Source: Neostapfia colusana (lineage: Eukaryota; Streptophyta; Magnoliopsida; Poales; Poaceae). Taken from it: a DNA stretch of 64,000 nt. The DNA lies in contig JASWHV010000011.1 of NCBI GenBank assembly GCA_030760725.1, positions 78,965,765-79,029,764 on the forward strand, in the 5' to 3' direction. The notes under the pieces are model-generated. The model did no database searches. It was not told where the DNA came from and was given only the letters and a program-made list of their open reading frames with translations. The position numbers and the translations under genes are program-made. Positions within the stretch are counted from its first letter, which is position 1, and every line of letters begins with the position of its first letter. This document shows, piece by piece, positions 30,987 through 43,599 of the stretch.

Positions 30987-33900
30987 TGTCACACCCGGTT
31001 TTTCCGAAGAAACAACCAAGTGAATATCACATGTATGCCAGGATCATTTTCTCATACATGTGATGACAAATAGTGAAGCATCATTTATTACAAGCCAGGT
31101 GTCGAATATAAGTAAGTCTTACATAGTAAATGTCTCGATGGACAATAATAAGTTCATCACAAGGAAATAAACTAGCAGCGGAATATTATTCTTTAGGGCT
31201 CCATCACAGGCGTTGCCCGGGGGTCTTCATGAACCTAAAATCCTTCCTCGGGTCCAAAATCTTGGTCATTATACACCACCTCATTATCTTGACCTGAGCA
31301 GCAATATAAACCAACAAATATGCAAGGTTGAGTACCAATGGTACTCAGCAAGTGTGGGAAAATTATATCATGCACGGCTAGAACAAGAAGAGGTTGAACT
31401 CATGGTTAAAGCACTACGCAATTAATACCTATCACCTTAGCTTATTAAGCACCTACATTACTACACAGGTGAAATGGTCCCAATCTCCCAACCCATTATC
31501 ATAATCCAATAACCATAACATCATTTCCAATGTTAAGCTCCCCGCTTAACTTCCAAAACCATCAATCCTCTAATCATGAATAAGTCCAGGCCGCTCTTAA
31601 CCGTGAGCACGGCTGTCAAGACAGTTTTGACTCTGCAGAGTTTGTACCACTGTACCCACAAGTAGTGATTTCATCCCCCGTTGCCGGGTGGACTAAAAGA
31701 ACCTCCATTATGCCAGTGGCTACGATCCACATTCACACTTCCCAGGTGTGCGGCCAAGAGATCACTACGAAGCCTTTACAAAGGGATTCCCGACGAGCGT
31801 GGGCCCACTGAGGTTTCACCCCTAACAGCATACAAGAGGCTCCAACCCCGCTGCAGTGGCCCCCTCTTGAGCCTTGCGGTTCATATGGTAGTCCAGCTGA
31901 CACCTACTCCCCGCACCATCCAACACACCCATACTACGCCGGGGATACACCTAATTAATTGGCCAAGCTGCCCCATCTCAGCATGTGGTTGGCACTGTAA
32001 AGCCGGGTTACATGCTCCATGAACCGGTCCTTAGGATCCAGGCAAGTACTAAACACAAACCCAAGTCTCGTGCACCCAGCACACAACCAAAACATCCAAC
32101 TTGCCTTGATCCCTACCTCTACATAACTCACAATGTCTCATTCAAGAGTATGGTAATATAAACTGATGATCTCATTTCCCAAATGTCCCATTCTAAGCAT
32201 GGCTAAGCAAATGCATGTAAATAAATGACGTGACAAAATAAATCCCAACCCAAGCTACAAGGAAACAAGGTGATGCAATTCTAGGGAAACTTCCTAGCAT
32301 GGGTTTCATAATTAACTTGACAATGCAAATAATTCTATCTACACATCCTAGCATAGGATCAAAGTGGTCAAGGACACTTGCCTCCTTCTTGCTGCTCTTG
32401 AAATTGGTAGTCCTGATCTTGGAAAGGGTTAACTTGCTCTTGAGCAGGTTCTACTTCATACCATCACACATAGCAAAAGAAGAACAACAATCATAAGACA
32501 TAGTTCACACTTCTTACTTCATACAAACCACACATTCATATTTATAAAAGTTCTTTACCATTATATGTGTTGTGGTTACTTTATGTGTGTTGAGTTGTGG
32601 CTTGCATGCACTTTTAACCATGTGTATATGATTCCTACTTTTGTGTCCACCTTTATACTTACATACTATTTATATGGGTTTTCAATAAATTTCTTATATT
32701 CAACTACTTCACCTTTTTACTACAAAGTGTGTATGAAAAGTATTATTCTTCCCCATATGTGCTTTCATAACTTCTATCAACCCTAAACTGAATTCTTTTA
32801 TTTTAGAAACTCCATTTATCATTTACTAGTTGCTATATTTTCAGATTTATATTCCTATGCATAATTGTGTATTTTATTATTAAATTAGTAATACACATCA
32901 CCTAAACAGATTAGGTTCTGGTCCTAAATAATTTAATAACATATTTTAACCTTTGCCTCTGATGTAAACTATTTCATAATTATTTTCCCTATTTTTCTAT
33001 AACTATTATTTACTTAAAAATGTGTCCCTATACTAATAAGTGTGAATAATAGATGAAACAGATTCATTTCAGCCCAAAAATATATTTTTATCTCACTCCA
33101 AAGTTTTCTAAGTACTGAGAAAGTTTTTAATTAATTTTGACAATTATGTTTGTCCCCCTTTTTAATTTTTAAACCCTAGTTACATATTCAATTTTCTAAA
33201 TTAAATACTAAACAGGGCTAAAATAATGAATTCACCCCATTACAGGGTCTATAATATTATTTTCATAATTTCCAGGGGTCTAGCTACACTTATCAGAGGT
33301 GTTTTTTCCTAATTTCTATTAAGTCCAGGGGCTAAAACTGATTTTTAAATGAATTTACATGATTTTCTAGAGTTCCAGGGGCTAGATCTGAAGTTTCCGG
33401 GGCTAGCTCTCAATTCCAGAGAACCCCAGGGGGTAGCACGTAAGAATTCCAGTCTTTATAATGCGGGGTTGACGTGGACCGTCCGATTTTAAACCGACGG
33501 CTGAGATTATAACATCGAACCGGTACGCGAGGATTTAAAGTCTACCGTGCGATTTAAAATAAACGGCGCACAAGCGGCCACGTCGTTCTGATCGAGCGCG
33601 GGCGGCGTTGCCGGCGGCGCACGGCGGCGGGAAGCGGCGATCTCGCCGGAAAGTTTCGGATCCTCGAGAATTCTGCCTAAAACTGTGATCTTATGGCCTA
33701 GATCGATAGAGGGGAGGTCAGGGATCTCACCTCGGGGGTTTTCTCGAGCTCGGGGGTCCTAGAAAGTGATCGGCGGCGAGGTCCGAGGCAAAACCACGGC
33801 GAAGCTCGTCGGCGCTGGGTTTACACCGTAAGTCTTCGGGTTTTCTGCACCTGCAAAGTTCCCCGGAGGCGGTGGATCAAGACCAGCGAGTTAGATCAGA

Positions 33901-34423
33901 GTTTCCGAGCTTAGATCGGCCAAAATTCACCGGCGAAGTCTCGGTGCTCACCGGAGTGAAAATCGGCGATCGCGTGGGAAAAACTGATCGGATCAGGGGT
34001 TTTTATAGCCGGGGGAGGGCGGTGGGTCTGTTGTGATCGAGTTGGAGTCCTCTGGGACCAGAATTCGGGCGGCGGGACGCGGTTTCCGGTCGGTTGCGAT
34101 CGCGCGCGCTCGGGGGAAAAGTCCGGGGTCACGGGGGCTCAGGGTTAGGGATGACATGTGGGTCCCACCCGTCGGTGAGAGGCAGCGCGGCGCGCGCGGG
34201 GGCGGGCTGGCGCGGGGAAAACTGGGCCGGCTGGCGGGTTTCGGCCCACTGGCCGGTTTTTTTCCCGTTTCTCTTTTTCTTTTTCCATTTCTTTTCTGTT
34301 TTGAGTCTAATTTGAATTCCAGTTTGAATTTGAATTTTTGCAAAACATGCAACACGTCCAAAAATTTTTAAATTCCCCTCTGAACATGGTTTAGAGTTTT
34401 GAATCAAAATTTGGGGTGTTACA
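30987..34423 (-). repeat. 5' LTR of element E (3437 bp)
   Basis: It pairs with 21736-25173; on the plus strand the ends are TGTCACACCC and GGTGTTACA. It is followed at 34424 by the second GTTGC target-site copy and then by the continuation of element D's gag. Confidence 0.94.
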
Positions 34424-36632
34424 GTTGCACCCCGAAATGAAGACCCACCTCGTACAATGGAACCGCGGCACATTCAACGACCTAGTCAATGCCGCCATCA
34501 TGCAAGAGGACGCTCAGCGGGAGTTAGCAGCTGAGCAGAGGAAGCGCAGCGCTCCACCTAGCAGCGGTGGGAGTGGCGCTCCCCAGAAGTACCGTATGGT
34601 GTATCGGACACCATCCGGGCAGCAGTGGCAACCACCGGCGCGACCGCAACGGTTCGGGGGACGTCCCTTTCAGGCACCTCCGTTCCGTCCGCCGATGCCA
34701 CCACCAAGACAGCAGCAGCAGCAGACGGTACCCCGGGCGTTTCCACCGCCACAACGCGCCCCGGGTTTCCGTCCACCGATCAGCGGGGGACCGCCCCGTT
34801 TCACCTGCTTCACGTGTGGCCAGGCGGGCCACTTTGCGAAGGACTGTCCCCAGGGGCAGCAGAGCAGCGGGCAAGCCCAACTCCAGGGCGGTGCTCGAGG
34901 CCGACCTCCGGTGAAGAAGGTTGGCCAGCGGACTGGAGGCGTCCGCAACCTCGACAATGAGGACGCCCCCGAGGGAGACAACGTGCTGGCGGGTACGTTT
35001 ACTCTCAACAATCAAGCCATCGTCATATTATTTGATTCTGGTGCAACCCACAGCTTTATAAGTGCATCCTATGTGGCTAAGCATCAATTGCAAGTCTTCC
35101 CAACCGACTGCACTTATATGATATGCTCACCGGGAGGGAAGATTTCAGCTAATATGATGATTCCAAAGGCACCTCTGTGCTTAGGTGGGAAACTATATCC
35201 CACCACCTTGATAATCCTTATGGGACAAAAGATTGATGCAATCTTAGGGATGTCATGGCTGCAATACCATGGCGCTGTCCTAGAGACTCGGACACGGACG
35301 GTTCACTTAAATTCTCCATTTCACCGTCCGCATTCCATGGTGTTAGACACGCCAGTCCGGGAAGTTTTAGCAATTAATAATGCTGAAGTTCTCAAGTTAG
35401 AAGACATCCCCGTAGTCCGGGAGTATCCTGATGTGTTCCCGGATGATCTTCCGGGCATGCCACCTAAGCGGGATGTCGAGTTCAAGATTGAACTTGCGGC
35501 CGGGACTACGCCCATATCACGGAGACCATACAAGATGGCTCCAAATGAGCTGGCAGAACTGAAAGAACAGCTCAATGATCTGTTGAGCAAGGTTTTCATT
35601 AGGCCGAGTTCCTCGCCTTGGGGATGCTCGGCGCTATTTGTAAAGAAGAAGGATGAAACCCTGAGGCTGTGTGTGGATTACCGGCCGCTCAACGCCGTCA
35701 CCATCAAGAATAAGTACCCACTGCCCCGTATTGACATCTTGTTTGATCAACTTGTGGGGGCAAGTGTATTCTCAAAGATGGACCTTCGCTCTGGATATCA
35801 CCAGATCAAGATCCGGGCGGAGGATATCCCGAAGACGACATTCTCGACGAGATACGGCTTATACGAATATCTCGTCATGTCCTTTGGTCTCACAAATGCT
35901 CCAGCCCATTTCATGTATCTCATGAACTCGGTGTTCATGCCGGAGCTGGACAAGTTCGTGGTAGTGTTCATCGACGATATCTTGGTTTACTCCAAGACAG
36001 AAGCCGAGCATGCCGAACACTTACGGATCGTTCTTCAACGATTGCGAGACCACAAGCTCTACGCCAAGTTCAGCAAATGCGAATTTTGGATCAGCCAAGT
36101 GCCATTCTTGGGACATATCATCTCAGCTGAAGGCATTGCGGTTGACCCAAGTAAAATCAAGCAAGTGTTGAAATGGAAAGCTCTCACTTCAGTGCATGAA
36201 GTCAGAAGCTTCCTCGGGTTAGCGGGATACTACCGGAGGTTTATTCCGAGTTTCTCCAAGCTCGCTAAGCCGATGACAGAGTTGCTGAAGAAAGGAACAA
36301 AATATGTTTGGAACACGGCGTGTGAAGGAGCGTTCCAAACATTGGTGAAGCATCTCACAACAGCACCGGTCTTAGCTCAACCGGATACAACAAAGCCCTT
36401 CGACGTGTATTGTGACGTGTCCGGTATTGGGCTTGGCTGCGTGTTGATGCAGGAAGGACGTGTGGTCGCTTATGGCTCACGCCAACTTCGGAACCATGAG
36501 CAGCACTACCCGACTCACGATCTTGAACTTGCTGCCGTGGTGTTGGCGCTGAAAATGTGGAGGCACTATCTCCTGGGGAACTTGGTGCATCTCTACACCG
36601 ACCACAAGAGCTTGAAATACATTTTCACCTAG
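34424..36632 (+). pseudogene. Element D gag 3' piece, protease, reverse transcriptase, start of RNase H
   Basis: The frame continues gag (MKTHLVQWNRGTFNDLVNAA) into a Pro/Gln/Arg-rich linker, then the zinc knuckle CFTCGQAGHFAKDC (near 34805-34850), protease LFDSGATHSF (near 35025), and reverse transcriptase with EYPDVFPDDLPGMPP, LCVDYRPLN, SKMDLRSGYHQI and the catalytic VVFIDDILVYS (near 35960-35990). RNase H starts with YCDVSGIGLGCVLMQ, where the usual Asp-Ala-Ser is Asp-Val-Ser, and continues to YTDHKSLKYIFT. A TAG at 36630-36632 then stops the frame. With the gag insertion and this stop the copy is non-autonomous. Confidence 0.93.
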
Positions 36633-38289
36633 AAGGAGCTGAACATGAGGCAGAGGTGGTGGTTAGAACTGATCAAAGATTATGAGATTGAGATCCATTA
36701 CCACCCTGGCAAGGCGAATGTGGTTGCCGACGCGCTGAGTCGGAAATCGCATGTCCATCACCTCACCATTACACCGGTGGAGGAGGAAGAGCCAAGTTTA
36801 TACCTGGTTCCTTATGGATCGCTGTACAACCTTGCCCTCATCCCTACTATTAGGGAGGACATCATTGCAGCTCAGAAAACGGATAAAGGCATGGCACATC
36901 TCTGGAGACGGATAGACAATGGAGAAATTAAATGTTTCCGGAAGGATGATGAGGGGACGCTGTGGTTCAAGGACCGCATAGTCGTACCCCGAGATATGGA
37001 GTTGAGGAAAAAAGATCCTCGATGAAGCTCACTTGTCCAAATACTCCATTCATTCGGGCAGCAACAAAATGTACCAAGATTTGAAAAAGAAATTTTGGTG
37101 GACACGGATGAAGCGGGAGGTAGCTAAGTACGTATCCGAGTGCGATACGTGTAGACGAGTGAAAGCTGATCACATGAAGAAATCAGGGCTGTTGCAACCC
37201 CTGAAGATCCCGGCATGGAAATGGGAAGATGTGAGCATGGATTTCATTGTGGGGTTACCCCTAACAGCCAACAAGCATGATTCCATATGGGTAATCGTTG
37301 ATCGGTTAACCAAGACGGCTCACTTCATTCTGGTGAATACACGTTACAATGCCGGCAAATATGCGGAGCTATACATAGCGAAGATTCTATGCCTATACGG
37401 GGTACCCAAGACCATTGTCTCAGATCGAGGTGCATTATTTGTATCTCGCTTTTGGGAGCAGCTACACGCTGCATTGGGTACTAAGTTGATCAGGAGCTCC
37501 GCCTATCACCCTCAGACAGATGGCCAGACAGAGAGGGTGAATCAAGTCCTAGAAGACATGTTGAGAGCATGTGCCATCCACCATGGTAGGAACTGGGATG
37601 ATCACCTACCATTAGCGGAATTCTCGTACAACAACGGCTATCAGGCGAGTATCAAAATGGCACCTTACGAAGCTCTCTACGGTCGTAAATGCCGCACCCC
37701 ATTAAATTGGTGCGAGTCCGGTGAAAGGGTCACATTCGGAGTTGATGTGGTGAACGACGCCGAAGAGCACGTTCGGACAATTCAAGCCAATTTGAAGGCC
37801 GCTCAATCCCGACAAAAGAGCTACGCTGATAAGAGGCGTAGGCCGTTGCACTTTGACGTTGGGGAACACGTGTACCTCCGCGTGTCTCCAATGAAGGGCG
37901 TGCACCGATTCGGTGTGAAGGGGAAGCTCGCTCCCCGTTTTATTGGACCCTACGCTGTCACCGAGAAGTGTGGACCAGCGGCGTATCGATTGGAACTACC
38001 GGCATCTCTGGCTGGTGTCCATGATATTTTCCATGTTTCGCAACTGCAAAAATGCTTGAAGCATACAGCTTTTGTTCCTACCGAAGACATCGGCGAGCTG
38101 AAACCGGATTTAACATATGATGAATATCCGGTGGGAATTCTTGATGAGAAAGCCAGAACCACACGCAGCAGAACGTTGTGGTTCTACAAAATACTCTGGA
38201 GCAACCACACCGCCGAGGAAGCGACGTGGGAGAGCGAGGAGTTCCTTCGCTCAAATTACCCGGAGTTCATGGCTTCTCAACACGGGTAA
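36633..38289 (+). pseudogene. Element D RNase H end, integrase and chromodomain (one frameshift)
   Basis: After the stop the same frame continues (MRQRWWLELIKDYEIEIHYHPGKANVVADALSRK), ending RNase H. An extra A in an A-run near 37008-37013 shifts the frame at LRKK. Integrase then runs to the stop at 38287: the HHCC finger (HSGSNKMYQDL...CDTCRRVKADH), first Asp in SMDFIVGLP, second in VSDRGALF, Glu in HPQTDGQTERVNQ, the YLRVSPMKGVHRFGVKGKL domain and a chromodomain (VGILDEKARTTRSRTLWFYKILW...EEATWESEEF). Apart from the single frameshift it looks complete. Confidence 0.92.
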
Positions 38290-38338
38290 GTCCCTATTAC
38301 ATCGCTATCTCTTCTTTTATAATCTCGGGACGAGATTC

Positions 38339-38355
38339 TTTTAAGGGGGGAGGGA
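38339..38355 (+). promoter_or_regulatory. Polypurine tract of element D
   Basis: ttttaaggggggaggga lies directly before the right LTR, identical to the upstream copy at 15134-15150. Confidence 0.85.
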
Positions 38356-41300
38356 TGTAAAAGCCCAAGAAAAGGGACTTGCAAAATTTTTATGCACCTC
38401 ACAACACAACAGTTTTGTTGTGGGTAGATTGTGAAATATTGTGAAGAGCAAGTGGCCTCCATCAAAGGAGTGATTAGAAGGGAAAGTCTTCACTTTCACA
38501 AAGTAGGGTTTACACACATGTGATCACACATGGGAGGGAAATTTCAAACTGTTGCATTCAACTTCAGGATTTCAGCAGCTAAAACAAGGAGTAAAGGGCA
38601 TACTTGGATTCCTCAGGTTCAAATTAGTGGGGAGGCAAAGTCTCAATAATTTTTGCAAGGGTTTGCTACCCAATGGTCCAAAAAGGAGCCAAATAGGCAA
38701 GAATACAAATATACATCTGAATTTGAGGGAAACTTGTCCAATCATGCAAATGTGGCTCAGTTTGAGACTGCAAACATTTGAATTACTCATTTGCCAAAAA
38801 TTTGGAGATATTTTGGGGCAGAGGGGAGCTGTGGGCCCCACTGGTCAGTGAGAAAAGAGGGGAGAAGCTTACTGCCTAAGTTAATCGGTTCCACAGTTCA
38901 CACTCGAGCGAGTTGCGCTCTCGCACCGGCTGCCACCGCACGGTCGACCGACGACCGAAGCACCTCCCGAGCTGCTTCAAGCATCGGTTCCCCCGCGCCC
39001 TTATCTCCCCTACGCCGTGCTCAGTCGGCCACAGCCCTCCCACGAGCCCTGTTATCTTTCCTCCCGAGCAAACAAGCCGCCGGCGCCGCGCCTGTTCGTC
39101 CCGATCCTAAGCCGGCATCGCATCCCGACTGCTCAAGCGATCAACACGAAAAAGGAGCGCCAGCGCGTGCACAAGAGTTCCCTCAGCTCAGCTCCGGCGT
39201 TCGGGGTTCCTGTCGGCCGTATTTTGAGCATCAGCACCGAAGCCGAGGTGCAACCGGTGGAAACCGACGTCGGGCTCCCGTGGGCAGCTCACACCAACCA
39301 GTTTCACGACTGAGCGAGAGCACCCCAAGGTGCGCCAACTCCCTGCGCTGCTCCTCTCCAAATTTCAGAGCAATCCGTGCGACGTAGCGTCGGAATTTCA
39401 AGTTTTCCCCTCGGACGAGGAAAACCGGACCGCGGGTAAGAACTGTGGAAATTCACGCTTAATTCTCGGTTAAAGTTGTTCATTTTGCGCACACCAGAAC
39501 TAGAGAGGATAGGGAACCTTTTCCCTCCACAACCCTAGCTAGAAACGCCGTGGTTACAGCTAATTTCGAGCTTTTCGGTCGGCGGCCATGGCGGGAACAC
39601 GCGGGTGCACGGTGACAGCCGGGTTGCCGTCGTTTCCGAGCCAGGTTGAGGCCACGCCGAGATTTCCTGACCTCCACTGATGCTTTAGAGCGGATCCGCC
39701 GAGCTTTTGGCGGGCTAATGTGCTCGGGCGACGGTGCCGATCATCACCGAAGGCCGCGGCTCGTCGCCAGCCTACTTCCGGCCACCGGCAGCCCGAGCCA
39801 ACCCCATAGACTTGTTTCCTGACCCTGAAAATCCCCAGGCGGCGAGTCTCCGGCCGAGAGGTGGCCGGGAAGCTGGGTCCGGCGAGCTCCAGTACAGCGC
39901 CGGCGAGGGGGAGGCGCGGGAGCGAGAGGAGGAAGAAGACCCACCGGGCCCACGTGTCAGCAGCTGAAGATTAAAACCCCGGATCAGCTGTGGCGTGTGA
40001 TCCCGTGTGGTGGCACGGGAAAAGGTCTGTGGCCCCCGTGTGGCGCGAGTCCGGCGGTTGACGCGTGTAGGGTGGACCCACAGGCAGAGTTTGAACTTTT
40101 CCCGAATTAATTTGAATTCCAGAATTGGTTCAAACTTTGGAACTGCATAACTTTGGCTAGGAAGCTCCAAATTTAGTGATTCAAATTGGGTTGGATTCCT
40201 CTTGACTAGCTCTGTCCAAATACACAACCCAATTTGTATGAAACCCAATAATTAATTCTGGAAAATTCTTTAAAGCTTTTCAGCAAAAGAATTTTAGAGG
40301 GAGTTTGGTTCAGCCAAAAATCCCCAAATTTTACCAGAATGTTCTTTAGGACATTAGTAAACACCTGTAAAAGTTTCAGACCATTTGGAGTTGATTTGGT
40401 CAGAGCAATTCAAATTGGAAGGTGCTGTGTTCATTTGAATGCAGAAACATTTTCAGAGAACTTCCAAAACTTGGAAATTCAATTCTGGGCAAACCTTGAC
40501 TCCAAAAATGCTAGGAAAATTCATGCAAACTCTATGAGCTATAATAGAAATTGTAGTTCATTAAGTTGTGTATGAACAGGGGTCTGACCTCAGAATTAAT
40601 TCCTCCATGCTTATTTGCTAAGGAAATTATTCTGAGCAAACCACGCCATGAAAAATGCTAATGTTTGGTCCAGAGAGTTTTCTGGTGAGAAGGAACTCAC
40701 ACAAAAATTCTCAGCTTCATTGGAGCTCTAGATCACCCCTGTCCTGTTTAACCAATTAAAGGATTGATATGGAAAAGGGGGGAAGCCACTTAGCATTTCA
40801 CCGTGTGACTAAGTCCAAGCCAAACCACCAATCCCAATTCATATTTAAATTCTTAAACAAAGTTCCAGGGGTTAGAGGCTGGTTATTATAACTAATAGTA
40901 GAGGTCTTACTCTAGGACTCACATTTGCATCTAAATTAACATATAGTATTTCATTAACGTGTAGCCGTTGAAGAAGAGACTCCGGAAGTGCTGGATTTCC
41001 TTCTTCCGGACGAAGACTTAACTCCTGACCAGCAGCAACAAGGCAAGCCCCGGTTTGCATTAACCCTTTTTAAAAGTTTTACTTTGTTTACATGTGTCAT
41101 ATGAAGTATGTATGTGCATTAGGTATAGGATGAATGAAACCCCACTTGCATAACCAAAGGTTCCTAAAAGAGTGAGGGTAGTGTCAAGGACCTCGAGTAG
41201 ACAGGCTATGCTTAATGAGTCATAGGACTTCGGTACAAGTCGAGTAGTTGGAATCTACTCGCGAGATAGGCAGTGGGACACACGGGTTCGGTTGAGCGAC

Positions 41301-42425
41301 GCGAGATCATTTTAGTGATGAAAATGAGACTAGGCAGTGGCTAGGGCGCAGCAAGAGGGAGTCTTGTGTGCGCATCCCTGCCCGTGTCGATTGAGGACCG
41401 ATCCGTGTGCGGCCCTGCTGAACAAGTATTGAACGTACCGAAGGCATATCGGATATATGGGCCCCGATAAACCGATGTAGCCTAAACCTCCGGGCGTCGA
41501 GGCATAGCACACCGATTTATAGGTGTAGGTTGAGGGCAGCAAGGTGGAAATCTGCCAACGGGCATAGAGAGATGCTCCGTGTGGGGAACCTCCTGCTCGT
41601 TTCGGTGCGACCGGTTCGACGTTTGGGCTGTTGGGTGAAAGGTTGTCCCGTACGACATCGAGTGAGCGTGCTGTGCAGCTCCACGGGTGGGCGTACGTGA
41701 CGTGCTCTTTGGGTTTTCCCTGCAGGTGTATATCGAGTCGATTCGCCGTCCCTCGCGGTGACGAGTACCGCTTGTTCACTGCGTCGTAACGTAGACTAAT
41801 GGATGAAATATGTTGATTCAATGATGCTGATTGCTATAATTGTATTGCTACATGTGTGCCACCAAATACTGCTTACTAAAGTTCAGATTTCATGAACTGT
41901 TAACTTGTTGCTAAAAGATGAACTAAGGATGAACTTGTAGGCGTGTCCTTTTGCTGAAATGTTACTATCCTATGTCCATTGTACCCCTCACGTAGAGTTT
42001 CATGCTTAGGTAAGTCGGTTAAGCCTTGCTGAGCCTTTGTGCTCACGGTTGCTGCTTAAGTGTTTTTCAGGTGAGGAGCCACCCACGGACTCGGAGTACG
42101 AGTCCACCGGCGAGGGTTACCCTCCGTCGGGGACCACGGCTGAGTGGGAGCCGTACACGCCGCGCTGAGCTGAGACGTGCAGCTAGTGTGGGTTGCCCTA
42201 GGGCTGGGCAACCGACTTTTGCTAAATAGGCGGGCGTGAGTTGTATAGTGTAGTCTTCCGCTGTGTAATAGAACAATAATTGTAACTGAAGTTTGTACTT
42301 GTTTGTACAGTTTCAGCTGTTTTTCCCATGTAATATATTGTGTTCTTATGACGTGTGCTGTCGGGTGTCGCATCGCGCGGCACCACCCTCTGTGATCCTG
42401 GATGAGCGGACCCCGGTCCGCCACA
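38356..42425 (+). repeat. Right (3') LTR of element D (4070 bp)
   Basis: It runs from TGTAAAAGCCC to GGTCCGCCACA and pairs with 15151-19220. The next bases are agatgggccc, unrelated to the left junction. Confidence 0.92.
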
Positions 42426-43599
42426 AGATGGGCCCGGGGGCCACTATTGGTACCCTGCAGACCGGGTACCCCCGCGTAGTAGGTAAAAGATAAACTGAGC
42501 CCGACCTTCCTACTGAGGTGGGCCCCGACATAAGCCACGTGCCCTGGGCCCCATGGACAACCCTGGGCTACCACGTGCGCTTGGGCTCCGGAGTTGACAC
42601 GTGCCTTGGGCTCTGGTCCGAGCTTCCCCACTCGGGTGAGGTCCGGAGCTTCCACGTGTCCGGAACAACTGAGCCACGTCTCCCGCCAAGGATAGCTCCG
42701 AAGGTGCCACATGTCGTACGGCTCCGGGCTCGACCTCCAGCATGGGAGGGCTCCGGTGCTGCCACTTGGGCAACAACACCAGTTGTCCCTTTCGGCCAAG
42801 GAGTGCTCCGGAGGTGCCATGTGTCCTACAGCCCCAGGCCCGCCCTCCAGTGTGGGAGGGCTCCGACGCTGTCATGCGGGCAACAACTCCGGACCCCTCC
42901 CTACTCCACAAGACTACTCCGATGACGACGCGTGTCCCGGGGGCCAGCCACCCAGACGCCACGCCGACAAGCAACAGGCAGATAGCTAAAGAGTAAGGAG
43001 GAAGTGCGCTGTCAGGCCGTACATTCAAGGCTCACGCCTTCCCCAGAAGCTTGGCGCACGGCGCACGTCCCGGTCCTCCGCTTGTTCGCCATTACGGTGA
43101 CAAAACAGGGCGGCGAGGCGTGACGGCGGAACAGTGCCGTCCAACGGCACAGAGCCACTCAGCAGAGCGAGGAGATGCGGTAACACGACTGGGTCTTCAT
43201 CATCACCTGCTACCCAGTCAGAGACGCCCGGCGTGCCAGGCGGCACGCCTTCACTCCACCGACAGCGATGTTGCATATAACTGTATATGCCCTAGCTCAT
43301 GTATAGGGTACAGACAGCCGCGGGGCCACCTGTTGGGCCCCTTGCCGCATTGTAACTGCCTCGACCATGGGCTATAAAGGATCGGGGCAGCCTCCGGGCA
43401 AAGGGTTCGCAACCTAGCCAACTCACTCACTCACATGTAGGTTCGCAACCCAACAACCTCACACACTCATACGCGCAAGCAATACAACAATCACACCATG
43501 TACGTAGGGTATTACGCTCCGATGGGCCGAACCACGTAAATCCTCGTGTTCATCCTCACCATCATGCTACGACGCTCAAAACCACTAAGCCCCTCTTAA
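42426..43599 (+). repeat. Element C, right part: LTR-like sequence with tandem units
   Basis: It begins with gcccgggggccac and then tattggtaccctgcag, which resembles the polypurine tract and LTR start of some grass gypsy elements. Units of about 105 bp (gctccgaaggtgccacatgtc near 42702, gctccggaggtgccatgtgtc near 42807) recur and are related to those at 13640-13940. A TATA-like gctataaagg lies at 43371-43380, about 200 bp before a likely end. I see no coding sequence; the exact type is unresolved. Confidence 0.45.

Larger units (their letters stand above)
21736..34423 (-). mobile_element. Element E: intact Tekay/Del-like chromovirus nested in element D gag
   Basis: A complete 12.7-kb LTR retrotransposon on the minus strand. 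It has LTRs of 3438 bp (21736-25173, 3' LTR) and 3437 bp (30987-34423, 5' LTR), a tRNA-iMet primer binding site, an extra ORF, an unbroken gag-pol and a polypurine tract. The direct repeat GTTGC lies at 21731-21735 and 34424-34428, a perfect 5-bp target duplication. LTR ends are TG...CA. By eye the LTRs differ at about 15 positions plus one 1-bp indel. All parts needed for autonomous movement are present. Confidence 0.95.
14092..42425 (+). mobile_element. Element D: Tekay/Del-like chromovirus array, integrase fragment - LTR - internal - LTR
   Basis: A truncated 3' end of a gypsy element (14092-15150) abuts an LTR (15151-19220). A full internal region follows (primer binding site 19224, gag, pol, chromodomain), then a second LTR (38356-42425). 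The fragment and both LTRs are near-identical: 14092-19220 corresponds to 37296-42425, 5129 against 5130 bp. Two elements therefore share the middle LTR. The 5 bp outside the LTR pair (aggga and agatg) do not match, so this is not a simple insertion. Element E interrupts gag; pol has one stop and one frameshift. The lineage is judged from the C-terminal chromodomain, 4-kb LTRs and tRNA-iMet primer site. Confidence 0.88.

Noticed and set aside
42056..43028. Long minus-strand ORFs across the D LTR end and element C
   Set aside because: They cross the LTR boundary and reflect GC-rich repeats, not a gene.
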